Position numbers and translations under genes: made by a program. A stretch of 64,000 nt of DNA from contig CM047808.1 in assembly GCA_026214975.1 (NCBI GenBank), forward strand, positions 53,236,321 to 53,300,320, read 5' to 3'. This document shows positions 1 to 11,749 of this stretch, piece by piece. The notes below the pieces were generated by a model. The model did no database searches and was not told the DNA's origin. It worked only from the letters and a program-made list of their open reading frames with translations. How positions within the stretch are numbered: the stretch's first letter is position 1; every line of letters starts with the position of its first letter. This stretch comes from Gentiana macrophylla (lineage: Eukaryota > Streptophyta > Magnoliopsida > Gentianales > Gentianaceae).

Positions 1-34
<34 letters not shown>
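1..34. repeat. (TA)n microsatellite
   Basis: Pure TA dinucleotide run at the left edge of the window, so its true length is unknown. A shorter TA run follows at 43-52. Confidence 0.95.
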
Positions 35-35
<1 letters not shown>

Positions 36-63
36 ATATGTATATATATATACTATACTTATA

Positions 64-258
64 AAGTAAATAACATTGTTTTCAGAAAATAGTAAATAGG
101 GTTTGTATTTATTCACTTTATATACATTTATCTATATGAAGTAAATAATTGTTTCTAAAAAATAGTAAATATGACTTGTATTTATTCACTTTATATACAT
201 ATATCTATATGAAGTAAATAATTGTTTCCAAAAATAGAAAATAGGATTTGTATGTGAG

Positions 259-263
<5 letters not shown>
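64..263. repeat. Tandem repeat, about 73-75 bp period, 2.7 copies
   Basis: Three successive units begin with AAGTAAATAA at 64, 139 and 212. They share an AAATAGTAAATA-type core and a following TTTATTCACTTTATATACAT stretch. The third unit is cut short by the TA microsatellite that follows. Confidence 0.85.
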
Positions 264-330
<67 letters not shown>

Positions 331-341
331 TAATTAAATAA

Positions 342-428
<87 letters not shown>

Positions 429-445
429 TATAATTAAATAAATAA

Positions 446-500
<55 letters not shown>
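264..500. repeat. Compound (TA)n/(CA)n microsatellite with duplicated spacer
   Basis: Long TA runs pass into CA runs at about 312-330 and 407-428. Each CA run is followed by the spacer TAATTAAATAAATA and a new TA run, so the whole compound unit is duplicated. Open frames here encode only Ile-Tyr or Val-Cys dipeptide runs and are not genes. Confidence 0.9.
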
Positions 501-1889
501 AATCGAAATGTCTTATCATCTTTTATTTTGTTTTTCGGAACATCGTTGTTTTGTGTTGTGTTGTGTTGTAACGTTAGAGAGGGGTAAGAGAAGAAGAGAG
601 TAGTGTTTTTACCAACGTCATAGAGTACTTGATGATGACGAGGGAAAACGGACGCCGGACGGAGCCGGCAGAACAGAACTTATATTTTCAATCTAAGGGG
701 TGCCTCACTTCCGGCTGAGGATTTACCAGGCTGCTGGAGACAAGAAAAGATGCTCTGTTGAGCGGCACCTAATAAAATTTTCTACGAGCTACCTACCAGA
801 GCCCCAATACAAAGCCGGAGATTAGGCATGACACACGCAGATCGAAGGAATCGAAAACACCTTAGGGAAAACATGCAATTCTAAGAACCTCATCAGGCCG
901 AGGCGTACCATGGAATTCAGTTCGAAATATTCGTTCTTGTGTTTTCAAACGACATTAATTTGTCGTTTGTTTCAATTTTTTAAATCACATTCTTGTTACC
1001 GATAATTTCAAGGGCATTTATACTAAAGGCATTTATACTCCCTGTGATCAGTCCTACTCATTGTCATAGAATCTTACATTATACTATCAAAAATTACACT
1101 AGAATATCAAATAAAAAATTATAACACTAACATACATATTCTTACACTATCATAAATTACTTCTAAATGCCCCATCATACATTTAATCATAATATACATG
1201 AATTGAATTCAAACTCAACAATAAAATAACACACTATTGAACATGAAACATGACGATCTCTAAATTATACATGAATTTTCGAATTTTACATGAACATCAA
1301 TAAACCATAAACCCTAAGCTATTAATTACATATTACTAATTTTCATACATATCCATTCGAATTATAAGATTCATATATATCATTTCGATTTCTAAAAGCA
1401 CATCATCATACATACATATAATCATAAAATATATGAATTTGAATCTAAACCCTAAACCCTATAACACCGTTGAATCCCAATCGAACAAATAACATTATAT
1501 TCATGGTGACATAAACCGGAAAAATCCTGTCACAATCAAATAACAAATTTTAATAGGATTAATTCGAATCAAATAACAAAATCAAATAGGATATGAATTC
1601 AAATCGTATGTATGATTACCCAACAAAATCAAAAAACAAAAACAAAAAACGAAATGAAAACGGAATTGGAAAAAGATCAGAAAAAAAAAACCATAAACAC
1701 TCACATTAGGTGCTTCTAGACTTTGAGAAGACGAAGGATTAGCCATTGAAATCGTCCAAATTTTCTCTAAGAAATGGAAGGATTGAAATGCTCTGTAAAT
1801 CGCCCAAATTTGGTTGTGAAATGGTTTGAAATGGTTTGAAACGGCTGTGAAATGGTTAAATGAGGAAGAAGGCTGATAAGGGTTTGAAA
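501..1889. other. No recognised gene
   Basis: Positions 501-960 are of mixed composition, and 960-1700 are AT-rich with no long open frame. A minus-strand ATG at 1746 followed by a donor-like GTGAGT near 1704 could be a tiny first exon, but nothing downstream on that strand supports it. Confidence 0.5.
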
Positions 1890-2205
1890 ATGGACGTTTC
1901 CGTCCAAATTTGGATGAATCCGTCCAAATTTGGACGGTGCGTCCTCTGTTTGGACGGAGAGACTAAATGATACCGTCCAAATTGGGACGGTTTAAGTGTT
2001 TTGGACAAAATGGAAGTAAACCGTCCAAATGTTGGACGCACCGTCCAAAATTGGACGGAATTCATCCCAATTTGGACGGTTCGTCCAACATTCGGACGGT
2101 TTCCGTCCATATTCCCCATTCAATTTATTTAGACGAAATACATCGAAATATGGACGGTTTTGACTGTATTTGGATGTTTTCATTCAAATTCGGACGGTGA
2201 ACCTG
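1890..2205. repeat. Array of short palindromes built on CCGTCCAA / TTGGACGG
   Basis: About 300 bp contain roughly ten occurrences of GTCCAAA or TTTGGAC cores in both orientations. Several join into perfect palindromes, such as CCGTCCAAATTTGGACGG at 1920-1937 and CCGTCCAAAATTGGACGG at 2041-2058. Spacing is irregular (about 20-40 bp), so this is not a simple tandem array. The same GGAC/GTCC arm logic occurs in the Athila-type element at 40228-54704, but the sequence between motifs differs. It may be the subterminal region of a DNA transposon or a U3 relic; neither is proven. Confidence 0.8.
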
Positions 2206-2450
2206 AAAAACAAAATGTCATAATCTGTCCGACCTAAAAAAAAATTGTCAGAGGTTAAAAGGGCCTGATTTTCCAATTTCTCCCAGCATCCTAATCTTGA
2301 TGCACCCTTTACACGGTTGGGATTTACTACACCACTCACCCAACACATTTTCCCTACACCAATCAAAACGACGTAGTATTAATTATTTGTTGTCAATATA
2401 TTTTTTTCTCTTTTTTCTTTTTCCGTAATACTCTCCATTCCTCCCTTTAT

Positions 2451-2648
2451 CCGTAAATAAAAAACTAAACCCAATAAAATATCAGCACCCCGTCTCTGAT
2501 TGCCGAATAATTTTTTTTACCTGAAATAAAAAACTAAAACCCAATAAAATAGAAACACTCCGTCGTTGATTGCGGAATTTTTTTACCGTGAATAAAAAAA
2601 CTAAAACCTAATAAAATAAAAACACCCCGTCATTGATTGCTGATTCTA
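2451..2648. repeat. Tandem repeat, about 66 bp period, 3 copies
   Basis: Units start near 2451, 2519 and 2586. Each has a run like AAATAAAAAACTAAAACCCA, then ATAAAAT, a CACCCCGTC-type core and TGATTGC. Copies differ by scattered substitutions and by T-run length. Confidence 0.85.
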
Positions 2649-2841
2649 TTATGTAATCCAGATGGGTAATAATAAAATGATGAAAAACTAAAAAAATGTA
2701 AAAAAAAATGATGCTGTTTGAAGTGGAGCAGGGTTAGGGGTATATGTAAATGGGTGTAGTGGATCTCATGCCCCCTTTACAAAACTACTCTTCTCATTCT
2801 CTTCTTCATTTTAATACTCATATTATCATCCTTCAGCCACA

Positions 2842-2910
2842 ATGTCTGGTGACCCACCACCCAAACTAGCCTTTTTCCGCCTTGAAATACCACCAACACA
2901 GTTTTTTGTC
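2842..2910 (+). pseudogene. Short reading frame interrupted by the Copia insertion
   Basis: An ATG at 2842 opens a frame beginning MSGDPPPKLAFF, preceded by a pyrimidine-rich leader (2775-2840) that looks like a plant 5' UTR. The frame runs for 23 codons exactly to the Copia LTR boundary. If the element and one target copy are ignored, it continues at 7984 for nine codons to a TGA at 8011-8013. The product is not recognised. It could be the first exon of a disrupted gene or a chance frame. Confidence 0.25.
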
Positions 2911-3374
2911 TATTATGACGGATTGATCAAGAAGTGATGGTGATCGTGAGTAAAGATAAGCAATTAACAAGTAAACAAATATGCAATCAAGAAGAACACA
3001 TATTGAATGTGGTTTCCGGAAATGTGCCGACTACTCCACGGACAAACGGGGATATTTTATTATCACAGGAAAGTTACATCAAGTTACAATTAATACAAAT
3101 GGTATTTATAGCCTTAGGAAACCAACTCTAACTGACTAAATAGCCAAACTAGATAATGATTGAAATACCTCAGAAGTAACTTAACCAAACTGGAAAACCA
3201 TGCAGCAGACATGTTTCCCAAGTCCTTGAGAATCAACGACCTTAACTTCGCGAGGTTGATCAACCTATTGACACGCACTACTGTATACAATGACTCATAG
3301 CTTCCACACCAGACTCAGAAGAGTATTACACTCAGCTGACCAAACTCAGTAGCGTAGTTTAAGTCACCATTACA
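2911..3374 (-). repeat. 3' LTR of the Tork-like Copia element
   Basis: Shares with 7558-7978 the blocks CGATCAAGAAGTGAT-like, GTGCCGACTACTCCACGGA and AAGTCACCATTACA at the end. It carries about 40 bp around 3225-3290 that the other copy lacks. The outer TG has decayed to TA. The purine-richer stretch next to it on the minus strand (3375-3390) is the likely polypurine tract. Confidence 0.88.
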
Positions 3375-3399
3375 AATTGCCACCTCGACTTCAAATTCA

Positions 3400-5257
3400 T
3401 ACAAACTGACAAGATGCACAACCATGTGCCAGAAATCCTCTTTGTCTCTAGATTTGAAAACCTCAGCAGACCCCCACCTTTAGATGAGTATTCCAGATAC
3501 AGATTAACAGCTTTTGATATTTAGTAAGTCCATGCACAACTGAAGCTTGCCCATTGGAACTGGTTTAGTGAACATATTTGTAGGATTTACAACAGTGCTG
3601 ATCTTCTCCACTTTGACCCTCCTCTCATTCCTCAATTAAATGGTACCTAACATCAATGTGCTTGGTTCCTTTCATGATGACTGATCCTTAGCCAAACATA
3701 TTGCACTAAGATCTGTCACAATACCCTCGACTTGATCTTCATGCAGACTCGAGATAATTGACCGACCACTTTTAACCAAAGCGCCTCTTTTCTTTGCTTT
3801 TGTCGGTGCCATGCATTACGGTTGATAGTAGATAATGTCACGGTACCACTCAGAATTTGCCTTCCAACTTACCACAGAACCACCCAAAATAAACACATAC
3901 CTAGTGCCAGATCTCATGCTATCCATTTTAGCAAAGATAATCAAAATCACACATACCTCGTGACAAAACATTGAGTACCACCTCCATAAATGAGTCCAAT
4001 AGCTGATGTACCCCTAAGGTACCTAAATATCATCTTCACTGCTTTCTAGTGTTCCTTTCCAGGTCGATCCATAAACCTGCTGACAACATTGACTGCCTGA
4101 GCCAAATCAGGCCGAGTACAGACCATGTTATACATTAAACCGCCCACTGCACTAGCATATGGAACCCTTGACATGTATTCTTCCTCTTCAGCTGACTATG
4201 GAGCAAACACAATGGACATATGTAGATTTGGTTCCATAGGAGTATTTATAGGTTTGACTGATGACATGCCAAACTTGGATAATACATTTTCAATATACCC
4301 ATGCTTCCTATCTCTATATATCTCCATCCCCAGAATTTTCTTTGCATTCCCAAAATCCTTCATCTCAAATTCAGCCTTGAGCAGATTCTTTAGATCTTGA
4401 ATATCGGACTTGTTCACAGCAGCTATCAGCATATCATCCACATATAAAACCCGATAGATGATTGAATCATCCTCCAACTTGTTATGATAAACCTTGCAAT
4501 CATATGGACTCCTGCTATAACCCTAGCTGATGAATCATATTGCTCTCAAACTTCTTATACCACTATCTTGGGCCTGCTTAAGTCTATACAAGGTTTTCTT
4601 CAACATGCAAACATATCCTTCCTTGCCAGGAACTTGGAAACCTCTAGCTGAGTCATATAAATTTCCTTATCTACACATCCATGTAGAAAAGCTGTTTTCA
4701 CATCCAATTGCTCTAGTTCAAGATTCTGATGTGCCACTATTGCTAATAGCACATTTAAAGGAGTATGTCTGACCACTAGAGAAATCATCTCTTCATAGTC
4801 CACCCCCTCTTTCTGACTGAACCCTCTTGCAACCAAACGTGCCTTATATCTGATGCCTTTGGCAGATGCCATTCCTTCATTTTTTTTCTTAAAGATCCAT
4901 TTGCAGCTGACCACCCTCCTATCATGTGGTTGTTTGACCAGATCCTAAGTCTCATTCTTCTAAAGTGACTCTATTTCTTCTCCTATGCCAACAAGCCATT
5001 ACGATGCCTCGGAACATATCACAGCTTCCTTATAAGTGTTAAGTTCAAAACCATCCACTTCTTCAGCTACCTGTAGTGCATATCCAACCATATCCTCCCC
5101 AAACCCATATCTTCTTAAGGGTCTAATATTGGTCCTTGTAGCTCTGTTGAGAGCTATACTCTGCTGACCAACATCAGCTGTTTGACTATATGCTGACCTT
5201 TGTTTAGAAGATTGGCTTGGATCCAGTTCTAGATCTATTGATTGTTGACTATCCCTT
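3400..5257 (-). pseudogene. Copia reverse transcriptase / RNase H, decayed
   Basis: Two minus-strand stretches are clear. Positions 4914-4600 carry the RT N-terminal motifs KARLVARGFSQKEGVDY and LDVKTAFLHG. Positions 4477-4196 carry the catalytic YVDDM motif followed by LKAEFEMKDFG and ILGMEI. The pieces lie in different frames with intervening stops. Toward 3400 the RNase H region is only faintly readable. RT copies the element RNA and RNase H removes it; neither can be made from this copy. Confidence 0.88.
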
Positions 5258-6416
5258 TTAATACAGAAGACTCTGCATGAAGCTCCACCTGTTTTTCAAC
5301 CTTCTCCGGTTCAGATCCAATTTCAGATTCAGTGTGGCTCTCACAGATGAGTTAAGTATAGAGTATTCATCAAAGACTACACTCCTGCTGAGTATAACCC
5401 TATTTTCAGCTGATGACCAGATTCTATATCCCTTAACTCCATCTCCATATCCAACAAACACCCCTTTCTTTGCTTTAGGTTTCAATTTACATTCAGCGAG
5501 GATAGCGGAGCGGATCTTTGCCAAAAAAACCTTTAGACCAGAGTGGTCTGCTGATTTTCCTTATCAAACCTCAAGTGGTGTTTTGAGCTTGATCCCAGTG
5601 TGAGGCCCTATATTGATTAAGTAGCATGCTTTGTTAACAGCCTCTGCCTAAAATATTCTTGCTAGACCAAAATTAGAGATCATGCACCTTGACCTCTCCA
5701 GAAGAGTTTGATTCATTCTTTCTGCAACACCATTCTGTTGTGGAGTATTGATGACAGTGTGGTGCGTAACAATGCCTTCATTTTTGCAAAATTAATCAAA
5801 CTCAGACCAACAGAATTCCAACCCATTATCAGTTCTAAGTCTATTGATCTTCTTCCATGTCTTATTCTCAACAAACGCCTTCATCTGCTTGAAGTGCTTG
5901 AATGCCTCTCTCTTGTGTTTCATCATATTTACCCAAACCACCCTTGAGTAATCATATATAAAAGACACAAAATACCTGTGACCACCTAGTGACTCCAACC
6001 TTGAAGGTCTTCTGCAATCAGAATGGACATAATCAAGTGTCCCTTTTGTGATGTGAATTTCTTATGGGAACTTGCTTCTATGTAGCTTCCCAAACACACA
6101 GTGTTCACAAAAATCCATCTCCTTGACCTTATTTCCCCTAAGTGGATCAGACTTAGACAGAATTTGCATCCCTCTTTCACCCATATGACCCTATCTCATA
6201 TGCCACAGCTTAGTCATTTGTGATCAGTGAACCTCTCGATGATGCTGTGATAGAATAACCTGATACATTAGACCCTTGTAGTATGTACAATGTCCCATGC
6301 CTGATACCCTTTAGAATCATAACTGAACCCTTATAGACTTTCACCACTCCACCTTCACCCCTGAACTTTAACCCTTTGTTGTCCTGTAGACTAAGTGATA
6401 TCCAATTCTTGGTCAT
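5258..6416 (-). pseudogene. Copia pre-integrase and integrase region, decayed
   Basis: 6416-6210 gives a Tork-type pre-integrase stretch (GEGGVVKVYKGSVMILKG, GTLYILQGS). 5998-5792 gives the integrase core (SLGGHRYFVSFIYDYSR, then LRTDNGLEF with the second catalytic Asp). 5524-5258 gives the C-terminal part with GVFVGYGDGVKGYRIW. Pieces sit in several frames. In the first catalytic motif the usual acidic residue before DYSR appears as Tyr (FIYDYSR). Confidence 0.87.
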
Positions 6417-6493
6417 TTATGGAACATGCCTAACCTCATTCAGTGTGCAGCATTTACCATCATGTGTCCTCAACTGAACAGATCCAATCCCAA

Positions 6494-7431
6494 CTATTTT
6501 GCAGACCTTGCTGTTAGCCATTGCAATATGGTTTCCATCCACCTGCTGGTAAGTTGAAACCACTTCCTGTTTGGACACACATGATAAGATGCCCTAGTGT
6601 CCAGAATCCAAACATCTTTGTGCCCTGCTGACTCTGAAACTGCTAAGGCCAGAACTTCTTCAGAGTTGGTGTCTTGTTCTACCAAAGCTATTGTACCCTG
6701 CTGAGTACTATGCTGCTTCATCTTTTTTGGACATTCATTATTCCAATGTCCCTGCTCCTTGCAGTAGTTATAGACATCCTCAGCTTTAAGACCCTTGGAA
6801 GTTCTCTTGGATTTCCTCTTTCCAGAATTTCCCGCCCCCTGCTGATTCCACTGGCCACCAATCCAGCATACTGACTGTCGTCCCTGAACCAAATGCCTTA
6901 TGGAGTATCTCTCGAGCATGGAGAGATGATCTCGCATCCTCCAATGACACTGAGTCCTTCCCACAAAAAAGGACTGCACAAAGTTCTCATAAGAAGCAGG
7001 CAATGACACAAGTAGGATCAATGCTGCATCCTCATCTTCAATCTTCACGTCAATATTCCTTAGGTCAACAAATATTGTGTTTAGCTGATCTAGATGATCC
7101 CTCATCTGAGTGGCCTCATGCATCCTTAGCTTGAACATACGTTGTTTCAATAACAACTTGTTGGTTAGAGACTTTGTCAAGTACAGACTCTCAAGGTTAG
7201 ACCACAGCTTCTTTGCTGTGTCCTCTTCAACAACCTCTGTGATAATATCACAACATAATTGTTGAATGTGCTTTCTCTTCCAGACTGCCTCTCTTAGCAG
7301 CATTTCCTTTTGTTGATTTATGCAAGAGACCCCATAATCCCTGTTGCTTCAACAAAGCGCATCTTGATATGCCATTGACTAAAACTGTTTCTTCCTGTAA
7401 ACTTGTCAATCTTGACGTTTAAAGAAGACAT
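6494..7431 (-). pseudogene. Copia gag with zinc knuckle and protease, decayed
   Basis: A likely original ATG lies at 7431-7429 (MSSLNVKIDKF), but a stop follows before the long open stretch 7303-6494. That stretch has a UBN2-type gag core (AKKLWSNLESLY, then LLKQRMFKLRM). A CCHC-like knuckle reads YNYCKEQGHWNNEC, where the first Cys is replaced by Tyr. The protease motif reads WILDTRASYH, with Arg in place of the expected catalytic-loop Gly. Both key sites are therefore damaged, as expected of a dead copy. Confidence 0.9.
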
Positions 7432-7542
7432 CTTTCTCACCAGAAAAGCTTGTGTAGATCCCAAATCCTAGCATCAATTATGACCTTAGTGCCAATCTAC
7501 TTTGCTTAAAACAGATAATCAAATTTCTTGATGAACCTGGAT

Positions 7543-7554
7543 GCTCCGATACCA
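7543..7554 (-). other. Primer binding site, initiator tRNA-Met type
   Basis: On the minus strand it reads TGGTATCGGAGC, one base from the usual Copia site TGGTATCAGAGC, three bases inside the 5' LTR end. It fixes the element orientation. Confidence 0.88.
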
Positions 7555-7557
7555 GTA

Positions 7558-7978
7558 TGTTATGACGAATCGATCAAGAAGTGATCGTGATCGTGAGTAA
7601 AGATAAGCAATTAAGAAGTAAACAAACATGAAAACAAGAAGAACACAAATTTAACGTGTTTTACGGCAATGTGCCGACTACTCCACGGATAAACGGGGAT
7701 ATTTTATCATTACAAGAAAATTACATCAAGTTACAATGAATACAGATTATTTATAGCCTTGGAAACCAACCCTAACCGACTAAACAACCAAAGATAATGA
7801 ATGAAATACCCGAGAAGTAACTTAACCAAACTGGAAAACCACGCAGCAGATGTGTTCCCCAAGTCAACCCTGCTAATCTGCCCCAGCCGAAAACCAGATC
7901 ATAGCTTCCACACCAGACTCCACAGAGTATTACACTCAGCAGACCAAACTCAATAACACAGTTAAAGTCACCATTACA
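7558..7978 (-). repeat. 5' LTR of the Tork-like Copia element
   Basis: Begins TGTTATGACGA and ends CACCATTACA on the plus strand (TG...CA). It aligns with 2911-3374 along its length. Confidence 0.9.
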
Positions 7979-8899
7979 TCGTCCATTACAGACGAAACCA
8001 CTATTTTGCATGAAACAAGCATATTTCATAAGAACAACATTCAGTTCGGAGTATATGTGATACTGAATTGTTAAATTATTTTTTTGAGTAAAGATTGCCA
8101 TATTTTGAAGAATTTACAATAGTAAAAAAAAATCATTCATGATTCATAGGGTGAATCGTACAATTAATTATACGGTGGATCATTTAATTGCTGAACTTTG
8201 AAGAAATATGAGCAGTTTCAAGTACACAATGAATCATAAAGTTAATGATAAAGTAAATTATTTACAGAATTAGGAAAAAAAGGATACATTTTAGAATATT
8301 TTTAAGTAACATGACATCAAAATATATTTTATAAGAAAAAAGACAAAAGAAAAAAACACGCCAGCTGCTTGTCCTTCACTTTTATTTTCAAACCCTCATA
8401 TTTTTTATCTAGATCTCCAAACATGATAAAAATTTCACCAATTTTTTACTGTTTCAAGATTTTAGTTTTGAGATTTGTTTTGATATCATTACATCGTTTT
8501 AATTCACTGTCAAAATTCACTTAGTGAATCATGTGATTAATCTCAAAAACAGATGAATTTTGACAGGTATTTGACGGTGAATTTTTGAAATTTTGTCAAA
8601 ATATGATGGATGTGGTCTCAAAATAAAGGGCATGGAAAAAATAAAAATATTGTGAAATAATTTTCTAGTTTGATGTTGTAGGTAGAGAGATATTAATGTT
8701 TAAAATGATGGATGAAAGAGAAAATGAATTGTATTTTTTTTGGGGAGGGTGGGATGCTCCTATTTTCATCTCCCTTTAATAATAATTTTGTCCTTTATGC
8801 AAAAGTTTTGAAATACAAGAAACCCTAGTGCTTTGGAGATTTTGCGCCGCCATACTCATAGTGTCTTTTCCCTCGATCGCACCACTGTCCTCTACCCCC
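7979..8899. other. No recognised gene
   Basis: AT-rich sequence. Between 8120 and 8600 there are several scattered GAATCAT/ATGATTC-like words. The last 100 bp before 8900 become GC-richer and probably belong to the 5' leader of the LINE relic that follows. Confidence 0.5.
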
Positions 8900-10323
8900 A
8901 TGGACCCCATTGCCGCCATAGACATGGACAGAGTAGGCCAAACTGTAGAGGAATAAGACATTCTCCGCAAAAGCATAGATAAGTGGAAGGAGGTCCTAAA
9001 ACCACTGCCGGCGAGCCAATACGTTTGGTCCTCTAAAGGCAGTGCTGACTTACTGAAAGAGTTGAAGCATCACTCATTTTATTACACATGAGAAGGTCAG
9101 GACGAAGTAGACATCGCAGATTTTGTTGCCATCGTTTAAAATTGGAGAGAAACTGAGACAGATGATGACCTGATTGAGATATTGGTTGAGGAATGCATTG
9201 ACTTGTTGCCATGAATGAGGGTTATCATAGTGAAAGTCCTCGGTAAGAGTGTGTTGTACCGGATCCTCCATGAAAAGCTCCATGCGATGTGGTGTAGTAT
9301 AGGAGGCTCAGATATTGTCGATTTTGAAGCAGACTATTATGTAGTTTGTTTGGCATGCAAGGCTGATTATGAAACAACATTGACGATGGGACCATGGACA
9401 ATTCAGTCACTACCCTCACGATGATGAAATGGAGACCTTTCTTCCCGCCATCGAAGCAACAAATATTGTCAACTCTTGTGTGGGTACGATTTCCAGGAGT
9501 TCCCCTAGAACTATTCAAAAAGGAAGACTTTTTACTAAAATTGGGTAAAATAGTGGGTAAGCCTGGGAAAGTGGACATAGTAACCTCAAGACTAACAAGG
9601 TCAATGTATGGATGAATTTTCATGGAGATGAACTTACAGCAGGTCATGAGTAATAATGTTGTCTTGAATGGGAACTATTTTGCTGTAGAATATGAGAGGC
9701 TGCAGTAGATTGCTTTGATTGTGGAAGATTACGTCACAAAAAATAGCAGTGTCCAAATGCAAACCAACCAGCCATCCTAAGTGATAGGAAAAAAAATAAA
9801 GAGGTAAGGCAGGCTAAGAAACTTGTAGAACTAACACCAGAGCACACCTTTTGCCATGGATGATTGCAACTAACCATAGACGCAGACCTCTGCAAGGATA
9901 GAATGGAAGAGGGGATAAACATGGGACTAGACAAAAGACTGGTCACCAAGAGGAAGCTACAAGAAACCATTCTCAACAAATGCTGGGTGGAGAAATGAAT
10001 GCTGACAAAGAAACAACGAATACCGGATCAAGGTTTAATGTTCTACAAGAGGATGACACTATGGAAGAGCTATTTGATCTGGAGGAGCAACAAGAAGAAG
10101 TGAGAGACTTCCAAGAACAAATGGAAGCAATATAAAGAAATTGTAAGGAGCCCACTCTCTCACTCATAACCAAAGAGAATCATACTAAAGGCTTGGACCA
10201 AACTAATGCTAACAATGTGGAATGAGGAAGAAACTCTAGGAGAACATCTCTTCAAGAGACCTTGAAATGAAAGGAATCAACTGTACAAGATTAGACACAG
10301 CCAACGCCATCAAAAAGAATAGT
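8900..10323 (+). pseudogene. LINE ORF1 relic (DUF4283 plus zinc knuckle)
   Basis: An ATG at 8900 begins MDPIAAIDMDRVGQTVEE and meets a stop. The DUF4283-type nucleic-acid-binding region is readable from 9215 to 9615 in two frames (VLGKSVLYRILHEKLHAMW, then MKWRPFFPP, VWVRFPGVPLELF and IVGKPGKVD). At about 9704-9750 a CX2CX4HX4C knuckle reads CFDCGRLRH then QC, with one codon now a stop. A GSRFNVLQEDD stretch near 10028 is typical of plant LINE ORF1. No ORF2 follows: the relic is cut at about 10323 by an LTR. Confidence 0.85.
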
Positions 10324-11690
10324 TTTTAGTCCCATGTAAAGGCTTTGGAAAAGTTTAGAAGGGGGGGGGGGGGGTGAATAAACTTGTCACTTAAAAACAT
10401 TTCTCTCTTAAGTAAACCGGTACTTAAAAGAAGATAACTGAGCTGAGAAAAGGTCTAACCGACTTTTTCTACAACTGAGTTAAATGCAGCGGAATGAAAT
10501 TAATTAGCCTTTAGTTATGTTGTTATGTTTGAAAAATGTTGACCTGTGTTTTGGTGATACTCAGTTTTGTGCTTGGTGTTCAATCAATTTTGCATGCAAA
10601 AGATAGATTGCTTGATGAAGTAAAATTGTAATGTAAATAAACTAAATACAGTAAACTTGCAGAAATAAAAACACAATTTTTGTAGTGGTTTCAGGTGGTG
10701 TAATCCTGTCAGTCCACTCTTCCTATGTGATGTAGGAGGAAAATTTCCACTAGTCTTCTTGAGGTTACAACGGTTACAAAAACCCCTAGTTGATTGTCAT
10801 TGACTAATCCCTAGATTCACAATCTAAACACTTGGATAATAGGTAGAATTGCTTCTCTCCAAATTCTTCACAGGACCTTAAAGGGTTGAATTGCCTATTC
10901 ACCAGCTCCACCACAAACAGTCCTCCTGACTGCAAACAACTGTCCTTGACACCCTAGACCGGATGCTTCACAGTCCAAACCTTTGATACAATCAATGTTT
11001 GGTTGAATCAAGAAAGTGATCAGACTTTGCAGTCTTCAAGTGTTTGATCTTGATATATCTTGAATGATTGAACACTTTGAAGATTTCCTTGATGTAACTT
11101 GTAAGCTCAAATAATAGCAATAAACTTGAATGCAAAAACATTCAGAACTTAGGCTCTCTTGGTAGTGTTGTGTGTTTTGATCATTGTATTCAAGTCCTCC
11201 ATTTATAGGGTGAAATCCAAAGGTCACATTTTCAAATTTCATAACGTTCACCTTGGATTCCTTAGAACGTGCTATAAGTGTCGGATATGTCAATGTCTTT
11301 TCTAACATGTCAGACTTTCAGCCAATCAAAAATCTTGATCTCCAACGTTCTGATTTTCTTCAATAGAACTGATTAGCGGACTTGTATTCAATTAAATCTG
11401 AGTATTCAGTGTTTTCAGTTTTTAAATGTTATGGAGAATTAACTCAGTTTTTACTCTTCTTGATAAACTTAGTTCTTCTAGTTCATCATCTGATCCTTTA
11501 TTTATGAGATCAGAGTACACCATAGTATTTCAAAAAAAAACTAAGTTATATTGTCCTTATGTAACTTAAACCTTTTATACAAGATCAATAAAGTCAGGTC
11601 AGGCCATCACAAACTTACCTGAATTATAACCTTATAGTCTCCGCGTTTAGTCTTCATAAGCGCATATGCAGCTTATAGACTGTTCTTGTT
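10324..11690 (-). repeat. SIRE-like Copia LTR (solo or truncated), minus strand
   Basis: The reverse complement matches the LTR at 61896-63585. Shared words are a CCAAAGCCTTT-type 3' end, ATTCCGCTGCA, a block reading TTTGTGGTGGAGCTGGTGAA, and a TGATGGCCT-type block near the 5' end. No coding region adjoins either side. The 5' end (high coordinate) is blurred by LARD-like sequence at 11695-11735. Confidence 0.75.
10361..10374. repeat. Poly-G run of 14 inside the LTR
   Basis: A homopolymer of 14 G. Related LTRs have six C at the corresponding place (18356-18361 and 63545-63549 region), so this run is expanded or mis-called. Confidence 0.9.
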
Positions 11691-11749
11691 CTTGACCGAA
11701 GACCATCCTATGCAGCTATCGACAATGACTAGTGATTGAGGTGATTAGT

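Larger units (their letters stand above)
2911..7978 (-). mobile_element. Decayed Copia retrotransposon, Tork/Tnt1-like, minus strand
   Basis: The element is bounded by two LTRs (2911-3374 and 7558-7978) with near-matching 5-bp flanks, TTGTC at 2906-2910 and TCGTC at 7979-7983. On the minus strand the order is 5' LTR, tRNA-Met-type primer site, gag with UBN2-like region, zinc knuckle, protease, integrase, reverse transcriptase and 3' LTR. This is the Copia order (integrase before RT). The pre-integrase and RT motifs resemble the Tork/Tnt1 lineage. Many stops and frameshifts make it non-autonomous. Confidence 0.93.

Noticed and set aside
186..519. Open frames on both strands encoding Ile-Tyr and Val-Cys runs
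   Set aside because: They are translations of TA and CA microsatellites, not genes. The same applies to frames at 19994-20354.
1705..1746. Minus-strand mini-exon (MANPSSSQSLEAPN) with a GTGAGT donor
   Set aside because: Too short, and no further exon or homology is found downstream on that strand.
1890..2205. CRISPR-like regular repeat
   Set aside because: Spacing is irregular, repeats are palindromic half-sites in both orientations, and the context is a plant genome.
1890..2450. CACTA or MULE subterminal region
   Set aside because: Short bidirectional motifs would fit, but no terminal inverted repeat, target duplication or transposase could be found.
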